Shown: positions 24,234 through 38,300, counted from the stretch's first letter. The stretch: 64,000 nucleotides of DNA from Polytrichum commune (GCA_950295325.1 OX485804.1:19408001-19472000), one strand, 5' to 3'. Notes: generated by a model from the sequence alone, not told the origin. Translations and numbers: made by a program.

Positions 24234-25740
24234 GCTCCACCATACCACGGACCTCCTCCCCTACGTACAATTGTGCCCACTTCCAACTCCGCCCGATTTT
24301 GGTTTTGACCGTGGCCTCCGGATCGCGGCTTGTCCACTTCCGGTTAGAAAGTAAGAAACCATGTGAATCGTCGTTTCAAGTCTCAATGTATGAGTTGAGT
24401 TCTAAAAGTAAGAGTAGGTTGAAGTGAACGTTTCTCTCCCTCCTTCATTAATCACATAGGTCCTCAAATGTGTGCTATATCGACCATTGAGCCCTTTTTA
24501 GTGTCCGTTCTTAACTAGACAAATTTGGTTATATATCATTCTTATACAAGTGTTCAATTGAAGAAGAGTGACCAAGTAAGGCCCACCCTCGTAGTGGAAG
24601 CCCTTGAGGATGTTAAAAATGCTATGGCATGGGCTAGGCATATCGGGCCACCCCGGCGACGGCAAGAAAAACTGCTCACTTATGAGCGAACCTCTCATTC
24701 ATCCAATATTTTTTAAGTGAATAATGAAAATAAATGATTGATATGGCACTAAAATTAGCTTCAATGACCCATATTCAATGTATACCAAGTAATTTCATAT
24801 GAAGCTACAATAACCTATAGGGGTTTTATGTTGGACAAACGAGAGGTGTTCTTGTGTGCAGGAATCTCACGCCCACACCACCTGGTTAATGTTTGGGTTT
24901 CAAATAAAAGTTATCAAACTAGAAGGTAGATAACTTTTTGGACCTTGCTTTTGTGAAGAAATCTGAACTCATCCATACTTTAAATGCTAATCAATCGTTC
25001 ATGAATGATTAGCTCAATTTTTCTTGAATGCCCGCCTCTCATTCCCCCCCCCCCACACCTCTACTCCATTCCACTTCGAGGTGGACCACATTGTTTCTTA
25101 CATCATCCTAATTTAGCATACATTCTATATCATAACATATTTTATTGACAAAATAGTACTTACTATCATTATCAATGTTCAAATTCAAGCAATAATAATT
25201 TATAGTTTCATATTAATTATTATGAAACACAAATGGTGTGAGCCACAATGTTCATAATTAGTGACGTGTTCAAAACTTGGGCAAGTTGAGAAAAAAATTG
25301 GCTGGTCAACCTTAGGTCCTCTAATAAAGTGGTCAACCTTTAGCTAGTCATATCTGGGGGTGGGGGTGTGAGATTGAATATCTAGTATTTGGGTTATTTG
25401 ATTTTCACTAACTCATATTGTTAGCTAGTTCTCCTAACTAGGTAGTGTGGGCAACTTGACCATGATTTTAGTTTACTAGCATCTTGGTTAGTTAATCCTC
25501 ACTAAACCATATGTTAGTTAATTTTCTTAACTAGGTGGTGCGGGTGGACCTTAAGAGGTTGAAAACCTTGCTTCCCCAATAGATTTATTCCTAATACACA
25601 AGGTATGTGGGCACTAATCCAACTTCATAGACATTTATAGCCATTGAATCACCTTGTGAATTGTTGCATATGAATAGCAACACAAAAATAAGACACATAA
25701 GTTGTAAGAGGTCAATGTGAAAGTTCCATTTCTCACTTAG
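24234..25740. other. Intergenic, no gene seen
   Basis: AT-rich with a C-run near 25046. Several TTAGCTAGT/AACTAGGT motifs between 25310 and 25550 recall the subrepeats of the 17175-18115 element, so a decayed relative may be present. Confidence 0.4.
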
Positions 25741-26102
25741 GTGTGGTTCACACGGGGTCCCAAGTCCCATGTCACTTGAGGTCACTCCGTGCAATCTTAA
25801 ATGTTGAGGGCATGGAATTTGGGACTTACCACTTCACCCAAGTTTGAAGTCCCAAGTATGACATGGATGCCTACATGGCAACATTTTTTTGAGGTGAGGA
25901 TTGGGACTTGCGTTGAGAGCTAGATTGAGCAAGAAACTAGACCCAACTCTCAACATAAGTTATGATATTATTTTGCATAAATTAATCAAGATCCGACTTT
26001 AATGATAATTAACCATATTTCAATTGTTTCTTGAGGTTCAAAAGTTGGGACTTTGCCTTCATGTCGGGACTTGGGGTTTTGGGGCCCATGTGAACCGGCC
26101 CC
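25741..26102. mobile_element. Probable GGTTCACA-ended inverted-repeat element
   Basis: The left end GTGTGGTTCACACGGGGTCCCAAGTCCC and the right end in reverse complement GGGGCCGGTTCACATGGGC...CAAGTCCC align with small gaps. The interior repeats GGGACTTGGG/CCAAGTCCC in both orientations. There is no coding. The flanking duplication is not clear. It is related in style to the GGGCCGGTT MITEs. Confidence 0.5.
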
Positions 26103-27484
26103 AACTGATGCCCTTTTACAAGAGCCAAGGTTGCCTTGTATCCTTGTTGCAAATATATGTATGTATAGTAGAGGCACCTATTCCCAATCATGACCCCGTC
26201 GATAATCTTTAGGGTACTGGGATTTTGATTAAGCTAGGATTGAATTCCGAACATGCCCAAACCATTACACTTGCCTGGTTTTGAGTGTTAAAGCAAGGAG
26301 GAACGAGCGGTTATGGCATACTCTAGACAAAAGCTCAAACTGACTTTCGGCTTTAAAAATTCATAATAATTACAATTGAAGGAATGAAAACACCGAGAAT
26401 TTTGTAATGCAAACTCGCCACAAAATCTCATAAGTGATTGGGTTATGGGCGCCTCTACTCTAAGTATACGTTATATGTCAGTATGTTGTACTTGCAAATT
26501 TGCAGCATGAATGTGGTCGGGTGCAGTAAGTTATGTCAGTGCTTAGAAGTCAAAATCTGCATGGCCCTTGACATGCAGGGGCCCTCTCCTTGCCCTTTTC
26601 TGAGGCCAGAGAGTCCTGTAAGTTAGGATCAAGGCTTGGACGCTGGCCTAGGAAGTTTAGGGAGATGTGGAATTAAGGTATTTGGGTGTTATTTGGTTTG
26701 TTTTTCATGTCCTCTAACTTCTACCAATCAAATTTACACAACGGAACTCATGTTGCATTAGCAAATCTACGATGAAACATATGCAGAAACTGGATTGAAA
26801 ATTGAACCTTCTCTTATTTAGTTGTGTGTATTGAAAATGCATGTGTTGTTCGATATGCATAGATCCTCTCAATTGTGTTCATTGTTGAGTGTAAAGTAGT
26901 TACTAATATTTGATGACGCAGTCCAATCTCTTTTAAACACGCGTGTTTATGATGTATGCTCTTTGATCCTTGTTGAACCACATACCAATCAAATGTAGGG
27001 GGTCAGATTATGAAAACGAGTCATTGAAGCCTTTTTCATCGCATTTGAACGCACCTTAACATTATTCAACTGTAGGCCAATGCACCGTGGGCATGAGGAC
27101 TGGGAATTTGTTATGCTTTATGTCTCATTTTCTTTTGGTTTTTCCTTGCAAGCTGAAAAGTGAATGAAAGTGAGTGTTCAAACTGAGTATTGTTCACAAG
27201 ATGCCCATATAATTGACAACGAGTGGGGGTTGCTGGAATTGCGACAATACAATGTTTAATTTTTTTTTAAAAATGTAATGGATATTACATACACCTAAGT
27301 AGCTTTGAATTTCAACACAAAGTGCACCTGATTTTACCTACCTCTATCTATATGTTTGCTCCTGTGAAAGACGTGCTATATATGTTGTTAAATTACCTAG
27401 AAGTCCTAATGGATTATGGGGGTACATTTTAGAATAGAGATCTTGTTAAAGACTGGTTATTTTTTGTAATGGGCCCTGGAAGCC
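26103..27484. other. Intergenic, no gene seen
   Basis: No domain-bearing frame and no clear element ends. Confidence 0.4.
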
Positions 27485-27570
27485 TAGTCCATAACATTAT
27501 TGAGATCCATAACAATGTGTAGTGGGACTGACAATATTCCACAAAATTTTCTCATATATTTCTCATAGTC
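27485..27570. repeat. Related end of the 17175-18115 element
   Basis: CATAACATTATTGAGATCCATAACAAT and GGGACTGACAATATTCCA match, in the same orientation, the reverse complement of about 18035-18100. Only this part of the element is present. Confidence 0.55.
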
Positions 27571-29814
27571 GGACCACTGTTGTGTCCCCCAAGATGCTTA
27601 ACTTATCTAATATTGTTTTTTTGTATCTAATTTTGACAATGTATTACTATGTAATGCTATTCAATTACAAATGCTCCTTGTCAACAATGCGAAGATTTTT
27701 CATGACATGCATTATTTGGGGGAAAAAACACCACAAACCAAAGAATATAAAGAAACCAAAACATAGTGGTTGGCGGTTTGATTCCCGGTCGTGAAATCAT
27801 CTCTTTACTTGACGGAAAACTAGCCAAGTGGTCGAAAAAACACCTCATGTATTCCACAAAAAAGAAAAAAGAAAAAAGAAGAAGAATATAAAGGAACCCA
27901 CAACCATCAACTAATAATATGGGATAAAATTACAATTACATGCATAGATTCTAAACCTAAACCAACTTGACTTGACCAACAATTCATGCTCTTGATATAA
28001 TTGCAACAAATATGCACACACACAAAAAGGCTCCTTTAGGTCATGTACAATAGATGCTAAAAAGAGAAGAAAGCATGTTGGTGTAGTACAATGTCCGTTC
28101 GCCACTTTTTTACCCATGCTTGTGTGGGCACAATATATGCTTTTAATCCAATTTCTATCCAAAGTCCACAACTCTTTATGCATGGTCACAAATCCTAGGA
28201 GAATAAGAAAGATTCGTTGTATCACTGACAAAAATTTCAACACGTTGGCCCTATCTTGTTCAAGAGTTCACAAATCCGACATCATCATAGACAAAAGGTC
28301 TAAGTCTACCTTTTGACGGGAGAAAAGGTTGAGCGTTTCAAGAGAGACTCGTGTGCTTTTGTTCGTGCTACTAGAATGGTTTCGTACATAGTTCTTGAAT
28401 GTCACAATTTGGTTGGACCCTTTAGAAGCACCTTCCGATAAAACCCCTCAATGGTGTGCTTTTGATTACATGTTGGAGTTAACTAGGTGGGCTCTTTGGG
28501 GGCCTTACATCTAAAAAATCTAAGTGCGGGTTCCTTTACTTTGTAGGCGAAAGCCACTATGTATGTGCTTAATGACAAGACAAGTATACCCTACTTTTAA
28601 CATAGTGTGATCCACATGTACGTACTCAAAATAAGACAAATATGCCCTACTTTTAACATAGTGTGTTCCACATTGCACTTTCAAAGGTAATGATTATGAG
28701 AGGCTTGATGCTTTGTTGGCACTTGGCAATTTGGTGATAATATGAGGGGATGCATTGTTTGATATTGATTGAAGACATAACCGTTTGCCAAGCATCATGC
28801 TCCTCACCCTAGGCATGAGAATAATGTGGTCAAGGGTGGGGATTAAATATGTTGGGGTTCCCAAATTATGATGGCTTACTCAAGTTTTAGTGCCATAGCA
28901 ACATCCTCATGGAACATGAAATCGCTTTACTTAGAAAGGGTGAGGGAACATGAGGCTTCACAATGTTATGGAAGTTTGGTGATAGGATCAATATTAATGA
29001 CTTCCACTTCAAGCTCAAAATCTACATGCAAATCTTATTATATTATTCTATAGATTGAGATTAATTGCACATTGGTGGTATCATCATAAATCAACTCAAG
29101 TTCAACCCAACCTCAATCAATGGATAAGTATAGTTCTATAATTGGGACAAGGCGAGTGGGTAGATGCTTCCAAAGCTCCCTTACGAACTACAAACTCCTA
29201 TATTTAAAGTAGTAAGGCCAACTCTAGTAGCACACATACTTAGAAAGCATCTACAACTTCAGTCACACAATATAATTGGTGTTTCCACTCCAAATAAGGC
29301 CGTGCACTATGCTTTTATTTGGTGGAAACTTCATTTAATATTGAATCATATGTTTTGCACATATGGGGTACAAGACAACACAATAAAGAAGGATGGACGA
29401 CTCTGTGACTACAACTTCACAACTTGTCATGTATATATATCCAAAAACCAACATTGTGTGTCACAATTAGACATTTGGGGCCTTCGAATACCTAGACAAT
29501 ATAGATACATATTTGTTGTTGGTTTTAGGTTATGTCTTATTAAATAAGCACATCATATGTGGAGTGCTAATGTTTGTTCCAATACATAGAGTGCCAAACG
29601 GTAAATCTCACGTGAGATTCAATAAGGTAACGACCATTGTGAATGCAACACATGGCACATTCCATCCAAAACTAATGATATGATTGGTTTAGATCTAGCA
29701 CCCGACTACAACAATAACAAATAAGAAGTTGGAAAATGGAAGACATACCCACCTAAGGTAGGTGTGCCTAACTCGGTTCCTTGTCCTAGTAGGACACTTA
29801 CAATTGCATGGTAT
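27571..29814. other. Intergenic, no gene recognised
   Basis: Contains a short direct duplication at about 28572-28615 and 28630-28672 (CCCTACTTTTAACATAGTGT in both). Frames such as 29164-29547 (127 codons, +) have no recognisable domain and no supporting context. Confidence 0.4.
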
Positions 29815-30090
29815 GTGGTTTGATGTGGCTCCAAGAACAGATGCCAAAAAAACACGCGGTGAAGAGATTGGACCGCGTGCTCAAAATATGATAATCATTC
29901 TAAGTTCTTTAATCAAAACAACTAGGGGAAACCTATGCAACCCACCTAATGAACACAAGAATCTTTGTTGTGAAAATTAAATAGATATCCATATGAGCTT
30001 TGAAAATTATGAGGAAAGTGGCTAAGGCCTCGATTTGGATTTGGTAACCATTTGGTACTAATCACGTGCTTCATATCCTAGGAGCAGTGC
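29815..30090 (+). repeat. Dispersed repeat family R1, copy 2
   Basis: Same landmarks and orientation as 8775-9090. It is immediately followed by the second R2 element at 30095. Confidence 0.65.
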
Positions 30091-30094
30091 ACTC

Positions 30095-30453
30095 CACTAA
30101 ATATCATATTTAGTGTCATATGGTATTTTATGTGACTATGATAACTTTTCGGATGACACTTCTCATGAGTAAGTGAACAAATGTTGTCATGCATTGGCCA
30201 AAACCCTACCTTCACTTGTCAATAACTTGTGATGTATGATCCACATTGTCACATATGATCCACATTTGGATGCAAAATCACTTGGTAAGTGACAGTGATT
30301 GCAACAATGTAAATCTAGAGCCTTCCAAAAACTTTACAAGGAGTGACAAATAAGGTTGGGTTAACATTCAGTGTTGGTGACACTAGACTGCGGTTTACGA
30401 GTGGTATGGAGCAAGACGATTAGAGTGGGTGACATGAAATGGTGTATTTAGTG
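30095..30453. mobile_element. TIR element family R2, copy 2
   Basis: Begins CACTAAATATCATATTTAGT and ends GTATTTAGTG. Compared with 13365-13638 it has the same ends and interior landmarks but carries ~85 bp more in the middle. There is no coding. Confidence 0.6.
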
Positions 30454-30546
30454 TAGTAGGAAAAGGTAACCACTTAAGACCCATCTACCCTTTACCAGCT
30501 GCCAAGGAGTGGATTCTGTTGGAGGTGGGAAATCATTGGTGGCAGA

Positions 30547-30987
30547 ATGGCAGGCAAAGGTCAACAAGCTGAGGTGAGCCCAAGGGCGCAGGGGAAGGAG
30601 GGGGGGGGGGATGGCAATTCCAAGGGCAACTTAGAGTCTTTAGAGGTGGATAAAAATAAGGAAGGGGCAAGCTCATCATGGCCTTGCAGCGCCATGCTGA
30701 GCTCGCCTTTGGCACGGAGGGAGCAGCCTGCAGCTGGAATCTTGAAAAAAAAACATCAGCGCAAAGTGACAACAAGAAAGGTAAGCCAGGAGTTGGGCAC
30801 AGTTGCTAATCCTAACCCCCTGCCAAAGCTGGAGGGTGATGATGCAAGATTATTACAAGTCGACAGTGGGGTTGGGTTAGGAGTAAGTGACTTGTGTGTT
30901 TCTTATGGATTATCATGTGAGCAAGAAGGTAAGTGTGAGTCATGGGGGAATCCTTGGCTGGGGAGTGATGATGCAGGTGGATCATGA
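30547..30987 (+). other. Unrecognised 146-codon GC-rich open frame
   Basis: An ATG-initiated frame in a patch clearly richer in GC than its surroundings. The product begins with a charged, Gly/Ser/Lys-rich, low-complexity segment and has no recognised domain. It could be a small unknown gene, an exon, or a fragment of a retroelement first ORF. An AG/GT-rich environment is present, but I could not connect it to other coding. It lies ~1.3 kb upstream of the carboxypeptidase gene on the same strand, with no evidence that they are joined. Confidence 0.2.
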
Positions 30988-31679
30988 GTTGACAGTGGGT
31001 TATGTATGTTATGTTAAGTTATGTCATGGGTGCATCATTCCTCATCTCCGGTGAAGAAGGTTGAGGGGAGGAGATGGGGAGGAGATTGGGCCAAACCCCG
31101 GAATTGCGTGGTCCATTAATGACAGCAGGGGTACAACATTGATGGTGGCTTGGGTTACGTCAGAGATCTAGGACAAGTGAAGAAGGAAAAGTAGCAGCAC
31201 AGAACTTGGAAGAATGCCTGCTGAGTTCCTTTCACTCCTGGATTCCTGTACACTAGAGAACGACTAGTGTCGTGTTGGATTTTGAGGATGCCAATTGCAC
31301 TAGACTTTCTGTACCGCACCTGAACATGTCTACTCTTGAAAGCAAGCTTTAGTCGTGCTCAGTTGTTTCCATGATTGTCTTTGACAAAAATTCCTACGTC
31401 TTGCTGGTATCGCCTAGCCCAAGTCGATCAAGTGCACTCCAGCTCTTTCTTTTTGATTTTTTTTCCGAGCGTTCTAGTTCTCTCCTCTTCAGAAGCAGGA
31501 TGAGTTTAGACTGGATTTTCTGATCAAGGATGTACCAAGAAAATCATTTTCCAGCTCGATCCTCGACTAGGACTCCAATCCTTTCATCTTGCATTCCTGC
31601 TGTCTGGTCGGCGGTCGGCTCATATCGCCGATGCACAATTCACGAACTTGGTGACCACCGCAATTATGTGCACATCGGC

Positions 31680-32215
31680 GGCTGCACAAGTCTCTAGTTT
31701 TCAAGAATCTGGGTATTGCTGGCTCCCGTTTTGCATCAGCTGTTTCTGGATTCTCCAAGTGGTTGCATACAAAATTACTCAATTTGGGTAGGATAAGTCT
31801 GACGCTCTTCGAATTTCAGGCACCCGTTTTGCATCAGCTGTTTCTGGAATCGATCCAAGTATTTGGATAAAAATTTACTTATTCAAGGGTAGGATAAATG
31901 CGGTGCTCTTAGAATCTCAATCTGGAACAGAGAAAGAAGACTAGTATACATGGTAGTTTCTAGCTTCCAAGAATTTGGGCATTGCTGGCTCCTGTGTTGC
32001 ATCAGCTGTTTCTGGATTTTTCAAGTAGTTGGATAAAACAATCCTCATTCAATAGTATCAGAAGTCTGATGCTCGTGGAATTCACGCTGCCGTATGCCAT
32101 AAGCTGTATCAAGTATTTGGACGAAAATCTACTTATTCAAGGGTAGGATAAGTGCGGTGCTCTTAGAGAATCTCAGTCTGAAATAGGGAAAGAAGATAAG
32201 TATACATACACGGCG
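31680..32215. repeat. ~260 bp tandem duplication upstream of SCPL gene
   Basis: TTGCATCAGCTGTTTCTGGA occurs at about 31732, 31830 and 31997. ATTCAAGGGTAGGATAA...GCGGTGCTCTTAGA occurs near 31883 and 32139, an offset of ~256-265 bp. The block covers the probable promoter and 5' leader of the downstream gene and ends ~90 bp before its ATG. Confidence 0.75.
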
Positions 32216-32306
32216 TCCTTATGGATTGATGTGTATTGACTGACAAGCAGATCAATATAGACACTCTGTCAAGACGTTGCTGCTCGTATGAACTAAGATT
32301 AGAGGA

Positions 32307-35300
32307 ATGGATGGATTCAAGGAGCGTAAGTTCGTGGCATTGCAGTTGTTGTGGCTGTTGTTATTGAGTACCTTGACGTCCTTCTCCTTCGTCATTCGGG
32401 GGGTTGAAGGGGCCGACCCGTCGCATCTGGTGGACTCTCTACCCGGCCAACCGCATGTGAAATTCAAGCAGTACGCAGGCTACATCACTGTGAGCGAGAG
32501 CCACGGGAGAGCGTTCTTCTACTGGTTTGCGGAGGCGGATCACAAGAAGGCGGCGTCCCTCCCGGTGGCATTCTGGTTCAATGGAGGTAAGGAGTGACAG
32601 TGTGCAGAAACCCCTCCCAGTTTGTGTATTACAAGAGAAGAAATTCGTTTGTTGTGGACTCCTTGGATTCAATCTCCTAAGGGAGCTTGCAATCCTTCAA
32701 AGTCATCAATTGCTGGGTTTTGTGAACCAGAAGAACGCTTTAGCATTGAGAGCAAAGCTTTAACACTACCTTCTATGACACTGTATAATGCAATAACGTG
32801 AGCACTTGGTGGAAATCTGATGGATATGACGAAAAGTAATTTCTTTGTTTTCGACTCCTTGGTTCAATCTCCCTTGGGCAGGTTGTCATCCTCCCAAATT
32901 AATTAATTGCTGGGTTTTGTGAACCGGAAGAAGGCTCTAACGGATCACTTTGTCCAATATTACACCAAGAGAATAAATCTTTTACACTACCTTCTATGAC
33001 TCTGAATGTCGCAATAAGGTGAGTGACGGAATCTGATGGGAATAAGAAAAATAATTCTTTGTTTTCGACTCCTTTGGTTTGATCTCCAAAGGTAAGGTTA
33101 TCGTGCTAAAAAAATCACTGTTCGTTCTGGGTACTTTGTTGACAAGGAGAAGGCTTAGATTATGTGAGTAGACAAGATAATCCGGTTTGAAGAAGTCACA
33201 TCGAGAACAAAGCTTCGAGACTACTTTATTCTACCATTCTGAATGATTTCCTTGTCTACATCGCAATAAGGTGAGAAGTGGAGTCTGATAATGGAGGTCT
33301 GTTCGCCACTCCAAGTTTGGGTAAAGAACTTCCTTAGTTTTTGAGTCGTTGGTTCAATCTTCCAAGGGCAGGTGTCATACTTCAATGTCACTTAATTACT
33401 GGGTTTTGTGAACCGGAAGAAGATTTAGATTACGTGTCCAGTGATGCATCGAAACAAATGAGCTTAGACACTACTCTTATATGACTTTGACTCACGCACT
33501 AAGGTGAGCGGTGAAAATGGAGGTGTGTGGAATCCCTCCGAGTTTGAGTATTAAAAAGAGATTCCTTTGTTTCAGATACCTTGGTTCAATCTCCCAAGGC
33601 CGGAAGGTGTCATGGTTCAAAATTATTAATTGCTCGGTTTTGGGAACCAAGAGAAGGCTTATGAGATACTAGAATCCGCCTCAAAGAAGTTGCATTGACA
33701 ACAAAGTTGCTTCGACACTACTTACCTTATATGGTTCTGAATGATTTCCTCGCCTATATCGCAATAAGGCGAGTGGCGGAACCTGATAATGAAGGGGTGC
33801 GTGCATCACCCAAGAAATCCCTTTAGTTTCGATTACTTGGTTCCATCTCCCAAGCAGAGCAGGTTTCAGGCTTCAACACCATTGAATTTCTGGGTTGGGT
33901 CACTAAACCAGCTCCGCCTCGGGGAAGTTACATTGAAAACAAGTGATCGTCGACACTGTGACTTTCTACTATGGTTCTGAATGACTTGGTGGTGCACTAA
34001 ATAATCTTGTGATGCAGGGCCCGGATGCTCATCCGTGGGAGTTGGGGCGCTGCAAGAGCTGGGGCCTTTCTTCCCCAACTACAATGGCACCGGCCTCGTT
34101 CGCAACAAGCATTCCTGGAATAAATGTATGTTAAAACATTAATCCCGCAAACTCTACTCTGCTCCATACTACTTACGCATCAGTATTCTAAAACAGTATT
34201 GCAATCGCCCACTTGGAGTACGGGTATCCAAGAATTAACGATGTGAAAATTAAGTGGGCTGATGCACCGGGTGAATGTTCACGGCAACTACTGAGGGAGG
34301 CTGAAAACGTTGATCACTATTGTAGAGTTTGGAGATTGCTACTTTAAGACAAATCGACTTCTAAATTGAGGTCAAAGACCTCGAATTAGTCTGATGAACT
34401 TAAAGGGACCGATCATGAAAATTTGTTTGCGACACTAGATTGAATTGCCCTCGACATCAAGGGTGGTATGAAAGTTCTAAGTTCATTCGATTGGCCCGGG
34501 GGCAGTGAACATTAAGAATGTTATGTAATAAGATTCTGCACCTCTCTTTTTTCTTCGTCTTCTTTATAGAGTGTAAATTAAACTTGTAGATCCAACAACT
34601 TAGTAGGCTCTTTGGAGGCAAATGCTTTCTTGCTGTGCAACTTGAGCTACGTGATGGAGACTGGAGTGAGTCCAGAAGTAGAGTGCGTTAACATTGACGA
34701 TTTTCATGGATTTATGGAATGTAGTGGCCAACATAGTGTTTGTGGAGTCACCAACATCCGTGGGCTACTCATACTCCAACACTTCCTCCGACAATTCCTT
34801 TTTCTCCGATAAGCTCACCGGTAAGAAATATCTCCAAAACTCAATCTTCAACAAATAGATTATTAGTAAACATGGACCAAATTAGAGTCCTAGTGCAATA
34901 GACTCCTAGTGCTTGGCCATCTCAAAATACAAGTGACCAGCGTTCAATGTTGAGTCGGCGTTGATACCGGTCCTGGGCTAGTATATTGGTATCAATAATC
35001 AACATCATTAATGGTATCAAAGAACCTACCTATCGGTATCAAAAATGTAATACCACTCAAATATTGATATTTGGTGAGTATGTTGAGGTGAAAGAATCTT
35101 TGTATACCCAAGTTGTTATTTGGTTCAATACCATTCTAAACCGTATTGTTACTAGGGTAGTTGTGCCTAGGTATCAAGGTTTTTGCATGGTTTACGTACC
35201 CGCATGGTATTGAGAACATTTTTTTCTTTTATCATATATCCATATCCTATTGGTATCAAAAAATGTGAAGTACTCATTATAGATATCCTAATGGCATCAA

Positions 35301-38300
35301 GACAAAAAGACAATAGCAATCCAACATTGGTTCATACATACCCTAGCTCAAGGTTTGATATTTTGTCAATGGCATTTTGTCAACATTTAGCTGATGATTC
35401 ATTCCACGCAGTTTCAACCCCATAATTCAACATGTTAGGTCTTGCAACACTTTAATTTAGTAAAACATGTTTTGCACTCATCCTATATTTGGTGGGCATT
35501 GAGTCAATATTGTTGTAGGTAATGTGACTAAATGAATATGGAATCAAGGGTTGATACCAATGCTAGAATGGTATGGTCTTCTTTTTTTTTTCCCCCTTTT
35601 ATATCATTTGGGTATGCTTAAAGAGGATTTACTTTTATGATACCAATGTGGTTTGAGTATTTGACGATATTTGTGTTTTCAATACCATTCGGGTCAATAT
35701 GTAATGCAAGTACCTTCATCCCTATGGTAAAATCATTGTAGTATCAATGTGGTTTAGATTGATATTGATCCAAATTATAACTCGAGTGTGCAAAGATTCT
35801 CTCACCTTCAGATACCCACCAAATGCCAACATTTGATTGGTAGAACAATTTGGATACCCACATGTAAGTTCTATGATATCATTATCAACGTTGATTATTG
35901 ATACCCATCTATTCACCTATATTATGTTCCAACATTGGTTGATTCGTGAATGTATAGGTTTGCAACAGGATGGGATCCACATAAATTAGTGTCATAGAGC
36001 AAGCGAGGAATTGTTGGTTGCTAATTGAGTACTAATATTTGAGCGTTCTCTTGATCTTGCAGCTGAAGATAACTTGGCATTTACTCTTGGATGGTTTGAC
36101 AAGTTCCCTGAGTACAAGGAGAATGAGTTTTATTTGACTGGCGAGAGCTTTGCTGGTATTAAAATGTTTGATGATCATGTTTCTATTTGTGATATAAATT
36201 TTTGACTTTTTTTTGGTTTTGATAGGATTTTCATTTCAGTCAGGCTGCTTGAAGGTGTTTTAAGTGATGGCATGAAAATAGTTTTGATATGTTGGTGGTG
36301 GGGCAGGTCATTATGTGCCTCAGCTGGCAGAGCAGATATTATCCTACAACAAGAAATCGAAGGGCTTCATAATCAATTTCAAAGGGTTTGCGGTACTATT
36401 TGACTCCCTCGTGATCATATCATTCTAATTCTAGATGGAAAACAACTCAGAAATGAAAAAACTAACCAATTTCTAGGTTCTGGTCATATTTTTAATGTAC
36501 AATGTGTAAAGGAGCCAGAAAGATGCACCCCAATTCATCGACATGCTTGAACTCCATTAAAGCCTGCACGAGTCAATGTCTCCTAGAACTTACTTTGGAG
36601 CTCATAAAACGTTTCTAGGAAGCATCACTACTTTGGACGGAGTTGCTTCAGTATTTTAAACATCCTTAGGAATATAAATCCTAAATATTAAAAATTTCTC
36701 TTTATAGTAAAATAAATTTCTGTGGAAAAATTGCATCTACATAGTTGATTCTAAATTGACATTTGACAGTGTAGAGCTTGTCTACTTCAGGCACAAATGG
36801 TTTCAATGAATTCCTCTCAATGACCTCTTCCTTCACAACCCTGTTGATGCTCCTCTTTGTGAAACAATAATTCAACAATTCAACATTTCATTAGAAACAT
36901 AAGGAGGAATGTCAAGGGTTGGAAAATTTGTGGTGATTGCAGGTCGGGAATGCTGCCACGGATGCATACTATGACAACCTAGGAGCCACCGACTTCTACT
37001 ACTCCCATAGCCTCATCTCCGACGAGACATACAAAAAACTGAAAGACAATTGTGACTTTGCCCTCGACCTTCCCGTGGACTACTCCCTTCACAATGCCAC
37101 GTGCTTGAACACTTCCAACTATGCTCTTGACGTGGTGATGAAAGAGATCAACATCTATAATATTTATGGCCCAAATTGTAACCCGCCTGCCAAAACAAGC
37201 CGCCCTGCATTCACAAAGGTGATTCAGCTACAACCCTCTTCTTGCAATGCCACCAGTTCAATCTTTTGTTGTTTTAAAAAAATGAATTCCAAAATCGAAT
37301 CTTCAATTTTACCTCTTATTTCTGGGCACAAGGAAATGACAGTTCACTAGATTGAGAATGTGAGAGGGTAATCTCTGTGATGTTTGAGAGTTGAAGTCTC
37401 TTATGAAGGCTAGTGTTGAAAGTTTGACCTGGGATTGTGCAATCACATTATTGCTCAACTGGTTCCATCACAATCAGTGGTGAGCCGGTACGCTCGCTTA
37501 CACCTTTCATGTCATTCCATTTATTAGAATCTATGGCGTAATTTTAGTTGATGCTCTCAATGGCATAGACATTCACAAATTAGGTTGGGGAATCAAAGCA
37601 TCCGTGTGGGCTGAAAAGAAGACTTGATGCCACCATTCTCGCAAGAAAGAACAAAGAATTAAGAAACTGGGAGAGACACATCAAGGGCTCGTTTATAAAT
37701 GGCTTCTCTCACTATCATATCTTGTGCCCTTCCAAACAGCATATGAGTCTTAAGCAATCACTTTCCTTTGGGGGAAGACATATGCAAATCTACCTCGAGG
37801 GTAGATTTGCAGAATTTTTGTTACACAAGACAATTTTTAGTGACACAACATAAATACCCAAGACTCATATACTTGTATTGCAAGCGTTGTTTGAACTTTT
37901 CAAGACTTAGACAAAATGATAGTATGTCTACATAAGGTAAAGTGGTTCTCATTCCACCTCGTTTGGGCCCCATGTAACTTCTCCACTACATTCCACATAC
38001 TCTAATTTGTTACTCACGTAACTATGTTAATTTAATTTTGGCTGCAGAGGCTGGGCATGGTACAATTAGCAGGTGTTAACCCTTGTGCACCCGACAACGT
38101 GTCTCCGTATTTGAACAACCCTCAAGTAAAAGCCGCATTGCATGCCAAGCCAGATATCAAATGGCAAGAGTGCAGGTTAGCAACACTGAATTTCTTTCCC
38201 TCAAGTGTGTCATAAAAAAAAAATATGTATGATGTACTTGGAAGTTTCACATCTTTCATCCTCTTTTACAACTTATCAGCTTACATAATGGAATAGTGGT

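Noticed and set aside
32527-32763. Alternative frame extending past SCPL exon 1
   Set aside because: Exon 1 ends at a GT donor (32587) and the conserved NGGPGCSS motif requires splicing to 34018; the extension is intron repeat.
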